The notes under the pieces are model-generated. The model had not been told where the DNA came from and did no database searches. It worked only from the letters and a program-made list of their open reading frames with translations. Both the position numbers and the translations under genes were made by a program. Below, piece by piece: positions 1 to 10,452 of a stretch of 64,000 bases of DNA (its first letter is position 1; every line of letters begins with the position of its first letter). Source of the stretch: an archaeon (GTDB taxonomy: Archaea > Nanobdellota > Nanobdellia > Pacearchaeales > GW2011-AR1); NCBI GenBank assembly GCA_021107855.1, contig JAIORZ010000011.1, positions 133,686 through 197,685 of the forward strand, read 5' to 3'.

Positions 1-2
1 TT

Positions 3-1328
3 GATGATGTTAATGGGGTCGATTCCGTTGATTTGACGTATGTGGTTAGGACTTCGCAGGAGGGGATATATCCCTTTGATGGTTTTTATGGTTTGGATGG
101 GATGGACTCGGAGGAATTGATTAGTGGTCCGAGTTTAATAGTGGGAGAGGCCAGCGACGACGAGGCTCCGACTTTTAATTATACTAGGAGTGGTCCAGTG
201 AGTTATTCTGATTCTTTTTTGACGGATATTGATTTTGGTTGGGTTGATAATGTAGGGGTCACTCAAAGTTTTGTCGAGAATAATTTTTCGGGAGGTTTTG
301 TTAATTTTTCTGGGTCGAGTTGGTCTGGTGTTTTAGGTGCTGGTTCTTATAGTGTTCGAGGTTGGGCTAGGGATGCCGTGGGGAATTGGGGGGTTACTCC
401 TGTTTACGTTTTTAGTATCTTGAAGAGGGATGCTGATTTGAGTTTGAGCTTGAATGAAGTTGAAGGTGATGTTAGTATTGGGGTTGGTGGGAGCGTGAAT
501 GTTGAGGTTGAAGCTTTGAAAGATTTTGTTTTGTATGCAGATGGTATTGAAATAGAAGAGGGATTAATATATTGTCCTAGTAGTGGGTTGTTCAATTTAA
601 CAGCGGTTGTTTTAGAGGATGCGAATTATACTGGTGATAATTTGACTAGGTTTGTGAATGTTGAAGGTGTTTTGGAGGTTGTTGTTACCCTGAATCCTTC
701 TGGCTGGCTAGAGGGGACCACAGATTTTAGTAATGTTAATTTGAGTAATTTTTTGGGAAGATTTGTTAATGAGTTTGGGGAAATCTTATTTTTGGAGAAT
801 TTGAATGTTTTAAGAAGCTTGAATTTAGATTCTAAGATTGTTGTCGAAGATAAGAGGATTTTTGTTGATTCTGATTCGTTACCCGAATTTAATTTTTCTT
901 CTCGTTTGAAGTTTTTTAATGTGAATTTTACTAGTCCGATTGTTTTGAAAGATGGAGTCTTGTGTTCCTCTTGTACTGTTGTCAGTTATGTTGATGGGGT
1001 TTTGGTTGTTGATGTTGATGGGTTTAGTGAGTATCTTATTGTAGAGGAGGGTTATGAGCCTGACCCTGAAGATTGTGTTTCTGATTATTCTTGTGGAGAG
1101 TGGGATTCTTGTTTGAATGGGGTCGGAAAAAGAATTTGTGTTGATTTGAATGGGTGTAGCGATGATAAGGTCGAGGAGGTGAGTTGTGGGAGTAGTGAGG
1201 ATAAAGAGGACAATCGGCCGATATCTAATATTAGGTATTTGATTATTGGTTTTTCAATTTTGGGACTTATAGTTTTGTCTATTTGGACTTGGGTTAAACT
1301 TAAGAAGATTAGAAAAGTGGAAGAATAA
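3..1328 (+). CDS. Secreted/surface protein, 5' truncated by window edge; C-terminal TM helix and Cys-rich TSP1-like motif
   Basis: Frame is open to the window edge upstream of the listed ORF (..DDVNGVDSVDLTYVV); CVSDYSCGEWDSCLNGVGKRICVDLNGC motif; C-terminal hydrophobic helix then KKIRKVEE. Confidence 0.75.
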   Translation, partial: DDVNGVDSVDLTYVVRTSQEGIYPFDGFYGLDGMDSEELISGPSLIVGEASDDEAPTFNYTRSGPVSYSDSFLTDIDFGWVDNVGVTQSFVENNFSGGFVNFSGSSWSGVLGAGSYSVRGWARDAVGNWGVTPVYVFSILKRDADLSLSLNEVEGDVSIGVGGSVNVEVEALKDFVLYADGIEIEEGLIYCPSSGLFNLTAVVLEDANYTGDNLTRFVNVEGVLEVVVTLNPSGWLEGTTDFSNVNLSNFLGRFVNEFGEILFLENLNVLRSLNLDSKIVVEDKRIFVDSDSLPEFNFSSRLKFFNVNFTSPIVLKDGVLCSSCTVVSYVDGVLVVDVDGFSEYLIVEEGYEPDPEDCVSDYSCGEWDSCLNGVGKRICVDLNGCSDDKVEEVSCGSSEDKEDNRPISNIRYLIIGFSILGLIVLSIWTWVKLKKIRKVEE

Positions 1329-1349
1329 GGAGTAAAATTTATTTTAAAA

Positions 1350-2387
1350 ATGAAGAGATGTGTATATTTTGTGATTTTGGTTTTTTTATGTAGTGGTGCT
1401 TTGGCTCTCGAGGGGGTTGTGCCTGGGAGTTATGATGTTGAATTTGAGCCTGGGCTTGAGAGGGATTTTGTTTTTGATTTTGTTTTAGATGGCAAGGAAG
1501 AACTGTGGGTTGAGGGGGATTTGAGTGAGTATGTTGAGTTAGATAAGTTGGAGATTATGGGGAGGGGGGATGTTGTTGTGCATATGAAGTTGCCAGAGAG
1601 TTTGGAGAAGATTGGTGCGAATGAGGTTTGGGTTGTTGCGGGGGGTGTTAGAGGTTTGATTAGGGTTAATGTTGCTTATCCTGAGAGGTTTGTTGGGTTG
1701 GAACTTAGTGCGCCTAATGTGAATTTGGGTGAGGATGTTGAATTGAAATTGAAGGTTTTGAATTTAGGGAGGGAACGGGTTTTTGTGAATCCTAGTATTT
1801 TGATTTATAATCCTGACGGGGGATTGATTGAGGATGTTCCTTTCGAGGGTGGTTGGGTTAATATTTCTGGTGTTTTGAATTTTGAGGGAGTTTTAGTGAC
1901 TAGTAATTATTCTGCGGGGGATTATTTGGCTGTCGCTAGGGTTGATTATGGTGATGGGGTGATTAAGGAGGAGAATGTTTTTCGATTGGGGGAGTTTGGG
2001 ATTAGAATTTTGGATTATAGTAAGGAATTTTATGGGGGTAGGGTTAATCGGTTTGAGATTGAGGTAGAGAGTTTGTGGGATGGGAAGATTAAGGATGTTT
2101 ATGCTGAAGTTCGGGTTGTTGGTTCGGAACTGGGTTTTGATAGTGATATTGTTCAGTTAGGTGCGTGGGAAAAGAGGACATTGATTGGGTTTTTTGATGC
2201 GAGGGGATTAAATGAAGATGTGGATGTTGAGGTTGGGTTGTATTCGGAGGGCGAGGAGTTGTCAAGTGAGGTTTTGAGGTTAAGGTTTTTGGAGGGGTTT
2301 GATTGGGTTATTTTGGTTAAGATTTTGTTTATTCTGGTCGTTGCTGGGTTTTTGTTCTGGAGGATTGCTAGGAGATTTAATAAGTAG
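1350..2387 (+). CDS. Membrane-anchored extracellular protein (signal peptide, beta-rich ectodomain, C-terminal TM)
   Basis: 345 aa ORF, N-terminal hydrophobic signal, C-terminal VKILFILVVAGFLFWRIARRFNK. Confidence 0.75.
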   Translation: MKRCVYFVILVFLCSGALALEGVVPGSYDVEFEPGLERDFVFDFVLDGKEELWVEGDLSEYVELDKLEIMGRGDVVVHMKLPESLEKIGANEVWVVAGGVRGLIRVNVAYPERFVGLELSAPNVNLGEDVELKLKVLNLGRERVFVNPSILIYNPDGGLIEDVPFEGGWVNISGVLNFEGVLVTSNYSAGDYLAVARVDYGDGVIKEENVFRLGEFGIRILDYSKEFYGGRVNRFEIEVESLWDGKIKDVYAEVRVVGSELGFDSDIVQLGAWEKRTLIGFFDARGLNEDVDVEVGLYSEGEELSSEVLRLRFLEGFDWVILVKILFILVVAGFLFWRIARRFNK

Positions 2388-2417
2388 ATTTTTATATTAA
2401 GGATTGTTTGTTGATTT

Positions 2418-4406
2418 ATGGAAAAGAGGATGGTTGCGGTTTTGGTTGTTACTTTGTTTCTGTTTGGTTTTTTGAATTTTGGTTTTGTGACTTATGTTGG
2501 GGTACCGTTTTCTCCTGTTATTATTACTGGATTTGCTGTGAATGATACTGGGATTGTTCAGCTTTTTATTGGGGATATGCGGACTGTTACGATTCATTCT
2601 CCGGAAAACACCACTTATGATTTTAATAAGAGTGACCCTTATATTATTGCGTTGAATGTATCGGCGGATTTTAGTTCGGATGAATGGAGGTATTCGCTTT
2701 ATGATTTGGAGCATGATGTTTATGTTGAGACCAATATTCTGTTTGTGCCGAATAGTTCGATTACTGCTGTTCGTTGGGGGAATTTATTGACGGTGTCCGC
2801 GCACGAGACAGATGGGGAGTGGTGGAATGCGAGTGTTATTTTCTTTGTGAATGTTTCTAATTCGGCTCCTCTTTTGTGTAATATTAGTGATCCGATTTTG
2901 GTTTGCGAGGGGACTAGTTTGGACTATGGTTTTAATGCAACTGATGTTGACGAGGATGATTTGGTTGGGAGTATTTCTCCTAGTAATCCGTTTTATTTGG
3001 CTTCGAATGGGAGGGTTGTAAATATGAGTTTTTTTAGTGTTATTTCTGGAGCTTTGGGGAAGGGAGATGTTGGGAATCATAGTGAGAGTATTTCGGTGTT
3101 GGACCCTTTTGACGAAGTTGATAGTAAGGACACGACGATAGATGTTATTGAGATTAATAATGTGCCGGCGTTGGAGGATATTGGTGCGCAAACGGTTTGG
3201 TTGGTTGGGGATGATTCTACATTTTATCGTGTGGTTGATGTGGTAGATGTCGAGGACGGGAGTGCTCCTGATGGAAATTTGAGTTTTAATTTGACTTGGG
3301 CTGGAAATGAGGATTTATTTGATATTGGTGCTACTAATGGTACGATGAATTATACTCCGGTTGTTGGGCATGAGGGGTCGGTTTATTCGCTTTTAGTTTG
3401 TGTTGAGGATAATGCTTTGGGGAGTACGCATGAGAATATTAGTTTATGTGCTCCGCGTGGAGGGGATAAGGAGAGTGCTTGTGATAGTTTTACTTTAACT
3501 GTGACTGATGAGAATAGGGCTCCTGTTGTTGTGAACTGGACTCCACTTAGTAGTGTTTTTAGTGTTGCTGGGATGGTGAATGTTGGTTTTTATGCTGAGG
3601 TGTATGATGCGGATGGAACTATCCCGGATATTAATTGGTTTGTCGACGGTGTGTTAAGGGAACATAACGAGGATATTTCGACTGATACTTTTGTTCATAA
3701 TTTTGGGTGTGAAAATGGTGGTGCACATTGGGTTGAGGTTGTGACGACGGATGGTTTGCTTGATGATTCTCAGAGATGGGATATTTCGGTTTCGGAGGTT
3801 GAGTGTTCTGACCCGTCTGAGAGCGGAGGAGGGGCCGTGGGCGGTGGGGGTTATTGTATTGAAAATTGGTTTTGTGATGATTGGGAAGTTTGTCAGAATG
3901 TGAAGAGGTCGTTTGATGTGGGGATTTTGTCTGTAGAGGATTATGCTTTGGCTCAGGATGTTTGTTTGCAGAACGAGGAGGCTGATGATAGATTTTGTGG
4001 TTTTCAGCTTACGAAATGTTATGACTTGAATGCGTGTAATAGGAGTGACCCGATTTTGGAGCGTCCAATTGAGAGGAGATTTTGTTATTTTACGGAGAAT
4101 CCTAGTTGTTTTGATGGGTTTACGAATTGTCATCATGGGGAGTGTGAGTTGTTGGTTGATTGTGGCGGTCCGTGTAAGCCCTGTGCGACCTGTTCGGATG
4201 GTATACAAAACCAGGGTGAGGGTGGCGTTGATTGTGGTGGTCCGTGTCCTTATGTTTGTGAGCCGGCGGTTCCGTTTGCTTTACTTAGTAGTGTTTTGAT
4301 TGTGCTGGCAGTTGTGCTGACGTTGGTGATTATTTTTGTCTTGTGGAGATTGTTTTTGTTGGGGAAAAAGCAGGAAGACGAAGAAGTTGCAGTAGACGGG
4401 AAGTAG
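2418..4406 (+). CDS. Large surface protein with cadherin/Ig-like repeats, Cys-rich DCGGPC modules and C-terminal TM
   Basis: 662 aa ORF; CSDGIQNQGEGGVDCGGPCPYVC; terminal hydrophobic segment. Confidence 0.8.
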   Translation: MEKRMVAVLVVTLFLFGFLNFGFVTYVGVPFSPVIITGFAVNDTGIVQLFIGDMRTVTIHSPENTTYDFNKSDPYIIALNVSADFSSDEWRYSLYDLEHDVYVETNILFVPNSSITAVRWGNLLTVSAHETDGEWWNASVIFFVNVSNSAPLLCNISDPILVCEGTSLDYGFNATDVDEDDLVGSISPSNPFYLASNGRVVNMSFFSVISGALGKGDVGNHSESISVLDPFDEVDSKDTTIDVIEINNVPALEDIGAQTVWLVGDDSTFYRVVDVVDVEDGSAPDGNLSFNLTWAGNEDLFDIGATNGTMNYTPVVGHEGSVYSLLVCVEDNALGSTHENISLCAPRGGDKESACDSFTLTVTDENRAPVVVNWTPLSSVFSVAGMVNVGFYAEVYDADGTIPDINWFVDGVLREHNEDISTDTFVHNFGCENGGAHWVEVVTTDGLLDDSQRWDISVSEVECSDPSESGGGAVGGGGYCIENWFCDDWEVCQNVKRSFDVGILSVEDYALAQDVCLQNEEADDRFCGFQLTKCYDLNACNRSDPILERPIERRFCYFTENPSCFDGFTNCHHGECELLVDCGGPCKPCATCSDGIQNQGEGGVDCGGPCPYVCEPAVPFALLSSVLIVLAVVLTLVIIFVLWRLFLLGKKQEDEEVAVDGK

Positions 4407-4496
4407 ATTTTTTATTTTTGAGAGGGAAGGATTTAAATACTTTTAAAAGTACTTTCTTGGTATAAAATGTGGGTGAAAAAGGTATATTAAAGGGGC

Positions 4497-4661
4497 ATGG
4501 CTGAAACTATTTTTAGGGATAATAGCATCCAGACGGGGCATAGGATTAAAATACCTAAAGCTATTGTTGATACGTTGAATTTGAAGGTGAAGCAGAAGAT
4601 TGAAATTCGGTTTGATGCTGGGAAGAAGAAAATGATTGTGGAGGTGGTTGATGAGAAGTGA
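4497..4661 (+). CDS. Small AbrB/SpoVT-like DNA-binding protein (54 aa)
   Basis: Hand-translated MAETIFRDNSIQTGHRIKIPKAIVDTLNLKVKQKIEIRFDAGKKKMIVEVVDEK; absent from supplied ORF track because of length; AbrB-type swapped-hairpin pattern. Confidence 0.6.
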   Translation: MAETIFRDNSIQTGHRIKIPKAIVDTLNLKVKQKIEIRFDAGKKKMIVEVVDEK

Positions 4662-7600
4662 AGTGAAAGGTTTTTTTGCGTTGATTTTGATTGGGATGAT
4701 TGTTTTTGTTATTGCGTCGACACCTGTTTGGGTAGGATATGACGTTAATTATACTACAGCTGAAGATGCCGTTTATAATCATGATTTGAGTATGAATATT
4801 ACAGGATTTAATAATGATGTAACTTTCAATATAGATACAGATAAAGACGTTAACTGGACAAATGCTTCTGGAACATATTCAGTCGATTATTCTGCTGTCT
4901 CTTCTTGGATTTTAATTACTGATGAGAATAGTGGCAATTTAAAGATTAACGCGACCGAAGACAACGAGACGGGTTTATTCGAGTTCCAAATTCAAGCTAC
5001 TAATACGACGGACCAGCTTGGGTCTCTTGCTCCTTTTACTTTTATTGTTAATGCGACAAATGATGTTCCGAATTTTACCAATCTCAATTCTGGTTATGAT
5101 TTTACGCAAGATGCTCAGGGGGTTTTTACTATTAATGCGGACGATGAAGAAGAACATTATCCCTTAAATTTTAATTTAACTTTTTTGAATAATTGTACCC
5201 ATGCTTCGTGGTCGGGCCGTGGTGCGGGGGAGAATTGTAGTATTTTTAATTTAACTTATGATTCTAACACTTCGACTATTTTTAATTTTACTCCGATTCA
5301 TGATGAAGTTGGGACGTATTGGGCGAATTTTAGTGTTAGTGATTTTAATGGAACTTGTCCGCATGCTTATTGTGATGCTTCTGATTATGAGGAAAATAAA
5401 ACTAGTGGGTTTTATATTTTGGAGTTCAATGTTTATTCTACTTTGACTGTGAATGTTTCGAATTGTACTGGGGCGACGGTGATGGAGGGTGAGAGCTTTA
5501 ATTGTACTATTGAGGTGAATACTAGAAGCGAGGAGGATGAGTTGAATTTTTCTAGTTATGCGTTTTTTAGTAGTAATCCTGCGATGAGTTATGATTCTTC
5601 GAATAGGGACTGGTTTCATTCTGTGTCGACGGGGAACGCTTCTAATTTTTCTTACAGTTTGCCTATTTCTGTTACTCCAGTTAAGAAGGAGGTTGGGAAC
5701 TGGACGATTAATTTTAGTGTTTTAGATGTGTTGATGGCGAGTACTGTGGTGGAGCCGATTGAAATTTTTGTTAATTTTACGGAGTCGAATGTTTCGTTGG
5801 ATATTATTTCGGATAAGACGTTTTATGAGAATGGTAATTTTACTGCGAATGGGAGTGATGATGATTTGTGGATTTGGGATTCTAGTGTTAAGGAGGAGGT
5901 TTTGACTTTTAGTTCGAATACTTCTTGGGTTAGTCCTTCGAGTCCGGGTAGTTCGAGTCATAATTATAATTATATAATTTCTGATGTTAGTGTGGATTAT
6001 GATTATGCGTTGAGTACTTATGGCGAGATGAACCATAGTGTTAGGATTAATGTTACGGGTGATGTTGGAGATTCGGCTGAGAGAATTTTTGTTATTGGGA
6101 TTTTGAATGAGTCGGCGCCTGAGTGGAATACGAGTTTGGATAATCCTGTTGTTTTGGAATTGGTTGAGGGGGAGAATTTTGTTTATAATGTTAGTGTGAA
6201 TGTTAGTGATTCTGATGTAGGTGATACGATTAGTTTTTATTATGAAAATGTTTCTGCGGAATTTTGTTCTTTGAATGCTTCGAATTTTAATTCTAATGGT
6301 ATGATTAATTTTACGCCTGTTGATTGTGATGTTGGTTATCATGATGTTACTATTATTGCGACGGATGGAATGAAAAATAGTTCGTGGAGTTTTAATTTTA
6401 GTATTTCGAACGTGGCGGATGCGCCTACTATTAATACATTGACAGGAGAGAATAATACTGGGCAGTCTACTTTGATTGAAAGTTTTAATTTTGTTGTTAA
6501 CGAGGGTAACGTTATTAATTTTTCGTTGGTTATTGACGACGACGATTTTTTAATTCCTGTAGGTCAGAAAAACTATTATAACGAGTCTTTGGTGATTAAT
6601 ACGACGTTTACTAACTCCACGGGAGGGTTTGTTGATTTGTTTAATTTTTCTTTTGTTGAGTTTGAAGACCCGAATCCTCAGAGTGTTTTTTATAATGCTA
6701 CGTTTGTTCCTGGGGTTGCTGATGTTGGGAATTACATTGTTTTTGTCAATGTTTCTGATGCTGTTGGAAATTTTACGAATCGAACTTGGAATTTGAGTGT
6801 GGTTGAGAGTTTGGAATCTCCGGTTTTGAGTCAGATTGATAATGCTTCCTTAACTATTCATGATTATTTGAATTTTAGTGTTAATGCGACGGATGATGAA
6901 GATGATTATACTGGGTCAAGTTTGAATTATTCTATTGTTGCTTTGGATTCTGGTGCTCCTGATTTGACGATTGGTATTGTGAGTGGGAATGTGGAGTTTG
7001 ATATGAATTCTAATGTGTCGTGTGCTGGGGGATGGAGATATAATGTGACTGTTAATGACAGCGACGGAATGATTGATTGGCAGGTCTTTTGGGTTTTTAT
7101 TTATGGGACTGCTTCTCTTGTTTCTCCTGCGGAACAGTCTCCTTTTGATTTGGTTGAGAATATTTCGAGTGTTTTGAATTTTACGATTAACCATTCGGTT
7201 GGAGATAATTTGACTTACGAATTTTGGGCTGATGATATTTCTTGTGGTTTTCAGAATAAATCGGATTGTAGTTATGGGAATTTCAGTTTGAAGGAGATTT
7301 CGAGTTCGTTTGGTAACGGGAGTATTTTTGGCTGGGATTTTCTTCCTGATTTTAGCGATGAGACCTATGGGAGTTTGAAAAATTTAACGGTTAAGGTTTA
7401 TCCTAATACGACTGGTTTGAATCTTTCACAGAGAGAGTCTGTTGCTACGAATTTCAGTTTTAGATTGAATATTAGTCACACGAATGCACCTATGAGGAAG
7501 ATTGCGGATATTGGTTCTCATCAGGGGAATTATGGTACTAATATTAATGTTGATTTGAGTAATGGATTTGCGGACGAAGATGTAGATGATTCTTATTATT

Positions 7601-8508
7601 CGCAGAATGTTACTTTTGTGAAGTCGGATGGTCATGCGAATATTTTCGTTAGTCATTCAAGTGGGTGGACTGTTCAAGTTTTTACTAATTTGAATTCGGC
7701 TTTTACGGGTTCGATTTCTATTAATGGTAGTGATAATTTTACTTCGGATGTGATTGCGAATATTCCTATTGAGTTTACGTCTCCGAATATTGTTACGGTT
7801 CCTAAGAAAACTACTTCTACGGTGGTGAAGTTCTATTCTATTAGAATTATTGTGCCGGAGGACGTGATTATTTCGGATGAGGGATATATTGAGGTTCCAT
7901 TTGCGCTTGAAAATTCTGGGACCATGGACTTGAGCGGTATTGATTTGGCGAGTGAAGTTTTGTATAATAATGAATTTTCTGATGATATTAAGATTGAGTT
8001 GGGGACGACTCATATTAATGAATTGAAGGTGGGGGAGAGGAAGGATTATACTATGAAAATTATTGCGGATACGAGTAAGGCTGGAAGATACAAGGCGACT
8101 CTTTTTGCAGATATCTTTTCTCCAAAGTTTAAAGATTGGGGGGATTTCTTTATTGACTTGAGGAAAACGAATGAGAGTGAAGTTGAAGAAATGTTGATTT
8201 TTACTGAGAAGATTATTGCGGACAATCCTGAATGTTTGGAGTTGACTGAGATTTTTCGTAGAGCACAGGAGGCATTTGAGGCTGGGAACGAGGTTGAGGC
8301 TATGAAGTTGGCGCAGGAAGTTAGTGAGGCTTGTGAGGATGCGATTATGGCTAATGAGCAGATTAAGTATAAGGTTGAGGGTTTTGTTCAGAGGAGTTTT
8401 TATTACATCACTTTTGCGACTTTGATGATTTTTGTGATTGGGTTTATTTTTTATGTCTATAAAAGGGTAAGGTTTAATAAATCAGGAGAAGGTAAGTATA
8501 CTAGGTAA
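4651..8508 (+). CDS. Giant S-layer-like surface protein rich in N-x-S/T sequons, C-terminal TM
   Basis: ~1285 aa from the internal ATG at 4651 (overlaps AbrB-like stop); repeated Ig/cadherin-like segments; C-terminal TM and basic tail. Confidence 0.8.
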   Translation: MRSEVKGFFALILIGMIVFVIASTPVWVGYDVNYTTAEDAVYNHDLSMNITGFNNDVTFNIDTDKDVNWTNASGTYSVDYSAVSSWILITDENSGNLKINATEDNETGLFEFQIQATNTTDQLGSLAPFTFIVNATNDVPNFTNLNSGYDFTQDAQGVFTINADDEEEHYPLNFNLTFLNNCTHASWSGRGAGENCSIFNLTYDSNTSTIFNFTPIHDEVGTYWANFSVSDFNGTCPHAYCDASDYEENKTSGFYILEFNVYSTLTVNVSNCTGATVMEGESFNCTIEVNTRSEEDELNFSSYAFFSSNPAMSYDSSNRDWFHSVSTGNASNFSYSLPISVTPVKKEVGNWTINFSVLDVLMASTVVEPIEIFVNFTESNVSLDIISDKTFYENGNFTANGSDDDLWIWDSSVKEEVLTFSSNTSWVSPSSPGSSSHNYNYIISDVSVDYDYALSTYGEMNHSVRINVTGDVGDSAERIFVIGILNESAPEWNTSLDNPVVLELVEGENFVYNVSVNVSDSDVGDTISFYYENVSAEFCSLNASNFNSNGMINFTPVDCDVGYHDVTIIATDGMKNSSWSFNFSISNVADAPTINTLTGENNTGQSTLIESFNFVVNEGNVINFSLVIDDDDFLIPVGQKNYYNESLVINTTFTNSTGGFVDLFNFSFVEFEDPNPQSVFYNATFVPGVADVGNYIVFVNVSDAVGNFTNRTWNLSVVESLESPVLSQIDNASLTIHDYLNFSVNATDDEDDYTGSSLNYSIVALDSGAPDLTIGIVSGNVEFDMNSNVSCAGGWRYNVTVNDSDGMIDWQVFWVFIYGTASLVSPAEQSPFDLVENISSVLNFTINHSVGDNLTYEFWADDISCGFQNKSDCSYGNFSLKEISSSFGNGSIFGWDFLPDFSDETYGSLKNLTVKVYPNTTGLNLSQRESVATNFSFRLNISHTNAPMRKIADIGSHQGNYGTNINVDLSNGFADEDVDDSYYSQNVTFVKSDGHANIFVSHSSGWTVQVFTNLNSAFTGSISINGSDNFTSDVIANIPIEFTSPNIVTVPKKTTSTVVKFYSIRIIVPEDVIISDEGYIEVPFALENSGTMDLSGIDLASEVLYNNEFSDDIKIELGTTHINELKVGERKDYTMKIIADTSKAGRYKATLFADIFSPKFKDWGDFFIDLRKTNESEVEEMLIFTEKIIADNPECLELTEIFRRAQEAFEAGNEVEAMKLAQEVSEACEDAIMANEQIKYKVEGFVQRSFYYITFATLMIFVIGFIFYVYKRVRFNKSGEGKYTR

Positions 8509-8532
8509 GATAGTTCCTGAGATGATAGAGAT

Positions 8533-9549
8533 ATGGTGAGTAAAAAAGATGAAAAGATGGTGAGTAAAAAAGAAGATGAAAAAGTGGTTGCTAAAAAAGG
8601 TATTGATGTTGCGGGAGTTTTGGCTGCTATTGAGACGGAGATGTCGAAGATAATTGTTGGGCAGAAGAAGACTATTCATGGGATTTTGCGGGCGGTTCTT
8701 TGTGATGGGCATGTTTTGGTTGAGGGTGTTCCTGGGACTGCGAAGACTTTGATTGTTAGGTCTATGGCTACGATTCTTGGTTGTGATATGAAGCGGATTC
8801 AGTTTACTGTTGATTTGTTGCCGACGGATATTACGGGGATTATGAGTTATACTCCTCAGAAAGGATTTGAAATTCAGAAGGGTCCGATTTTTACTAATTT
8901 TGTTTTGGCTGATGAGATTAACCGTAGTCCGCCTAAGACGCAGTCTGCTTTGCTTGAGGCGATGCAGGAGAAGGAGGTTACGATTGCGAAGGAGACCCAT
9001 ACTTTACCTAAGCCTTTTTTTGTTATGGCTACTGAGAATCCGGTTGAGAATAGCGGGGTTTATACTTTGCCTGAGGCGCAGGTTGATAGGTTTTTGTTTA
9101 AGTTGCTGATTGGCTATCCCGAGGGTAAGGAGGAACAAGGGATTTTAAAGACGAATACGACTATTAGGACTTTTGAGAGTTATGATTTGAAGGCGATTTT
9201 GAATCCGGAGAGGATTGTTGAGTTGCAAGATAAGGTGAAGGAGGTTTTTACTTCGGAGGCGATTGAGGAATATATTGTTAAGATTGTTGAGGAGAGTCGG
9301 AATAAGAATTGGGAGATGGGTAAGTATATTTCTTATGGTGGTTCGCCGAGGGCTTCTATTGCTCTTTATATCGCGTCGAAGGCTGAGGCTATTATGAAAG
9401 GGAGGGATTATGTCACTCCGGAGGATGTAAGGGAGGTTGTTTATCCTATTTTGAGGCATAGGATTATTTTAAATTATGAGGCTGAAGCTGAGGAGATTAC
9501 GACGGATAAGGTCATAAAACGTATTCTTGCCAAGGTTAATGTTAAATAA
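8533..9549 (+). CDS. MoxR-family AAA+ ATPase
   Basis: HVLVEGVPGTAKT Walker A, LADEINRSPPKTQSALLEAMQE, ATENPVE motifs. Confidence 0.95.
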   Translation: MVSKKDEKMVSKKEDEKVVAKKGIDVAGVLAAIETEMSKIIVGQKKTIHGILRAVLCDGHVLVEGVPGTAKTLIVRSMATILGCDMKRIQFTVDLLPTDITGIMSYTPQKGFEIQKGPIFTNFVLADEINRSPPKTQSALLEAMQEKEVTIAKETHTLPKPFFVMATENPVENSGVYTLPEAQVDRFLFKLLIGYPEGKEEQGILKTNTTIRTFESYDLKAILNPERIVELQDKVKEVFTSEAIEEYIVKIVEESRNKNWEMGKYISYGGSPRASIALYIASKAEAIMKGRDYVTPEDVREVVYPILRHRIILNYEAEAEEITTDKVIKRILAKVNVK

Positions 9550-10452
9550 ATGGCTAGTGAGACGAAGGGTAAGTTTGTTTTGAATTTTCCTCGAGCGATT
9601 GCAGAGTTTGAGAATGCGATGCAGAAGTTTCCGGTTAAGAAAATTTTATATAAGAATATTTTTCGCGGGAAAGGTTTGGAGTTTGATGCTTATCGTGTGT
9701 TTGAGCCGGATGATGATGCGAGTTTGATTGATTGGAAGGCGAGCTTGAGGGCGAATCAGATTTTGGCTAGGAAGTATATTGAGGAGAGGGATTTGAATGT
9801 TTATTTTTTGGTTGATGTTTCTAGTAGTATGCTTTTTGGTTCTGGGGAAAAGTTGAAGGCGGAGTTTGCGGCGGAGTTTGTTGGGGCTCTTAGCCATTTG
9901 GTTTTGGGGGCGGGAGATAAAATTGGATTGGTAATGTTTAATGAGGATGTGGTTAAGATTTTGTATCCTTCTCGGGGGAAGAATCAGTTTGCGTTGTTTG
10001 CGAAGTTTTTGTCGGATGAGAGTTTGTATGGCGGGGGTTTTGATTTAGAAAAAGCTATTGTTAATGTTTTGAGAACTGTTAATTCGCCTTATACGGTTTT
10101 TATTTTGGTTTCGGATTTTATTAGTGCCAGAGGGGAGGATATTGGTAAGTTGAAGTTGATGGGAAGGCGGTTTGAGACTCTTGCGGTTATGGTTAGGGAC
10201 AAGTTGGATGGGGAATTGCCTACTACGAATTGTCAGATTGCGGTACAGGACCCTTATACGGGGAGGCAGATGGTTTTGGACCCGAATATTGCTCGGGATA
10301 GGTATCGGAGTAATGTTGTTAAGAGAAAAGATATGGTGAAGGATATGTTTAAAGATTCTAGGATTGATGTGATGGAATTGACGACGGACGAGGGATTTGT
10401 GATTCCGGTTTCGAGTTTTTTGAGGGGAAGGTCAAAGGGGGCACGGTTATAA
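9550..10452 (+). CDS. DUF58 domain protein
   Basis: F(R)GKGLEFDAYRVFEPDDDASLIDWKASLRANQILARKYIEERD signature; follows MoxR gene. Confidence 0.9.
   Translation: MASETKGKFVLNFPRAIAEFENAMQKFPVKKILYKNIFRGKGLEFDAYRVFEPDDDASLIDWKASLRANQILARKYIEERDLNVYFLVDVSSSMLFGSGEKLKAEFAAEFVGALSHLVLGAGDKIGLVMFNEDVVKILYPSRGKNQFALFAKFLSDESLYGGGFDLEKAIVNVLRTVNSPYTVFILVSDFISARGEDIGKLKLMGRRFETLAVMVRDKLDGELPTTNCQIAVQDPYTGRQMVLDPNIARDRYRSNVVKRKDMVKDMFKDSRIDVMELTTDEGFVIPVSSFLRGRSKGARL

Noticed and set aside
404-8013. Numerous minus-strand ORFs opposite the surface-protein genes (e.g. 2397-2714, 5722-6342, 7657-8013)
   Set aside because: N/I/R/T-rich low-complexity translations opposite strong coding frames; by-product of C-poor coding strand.
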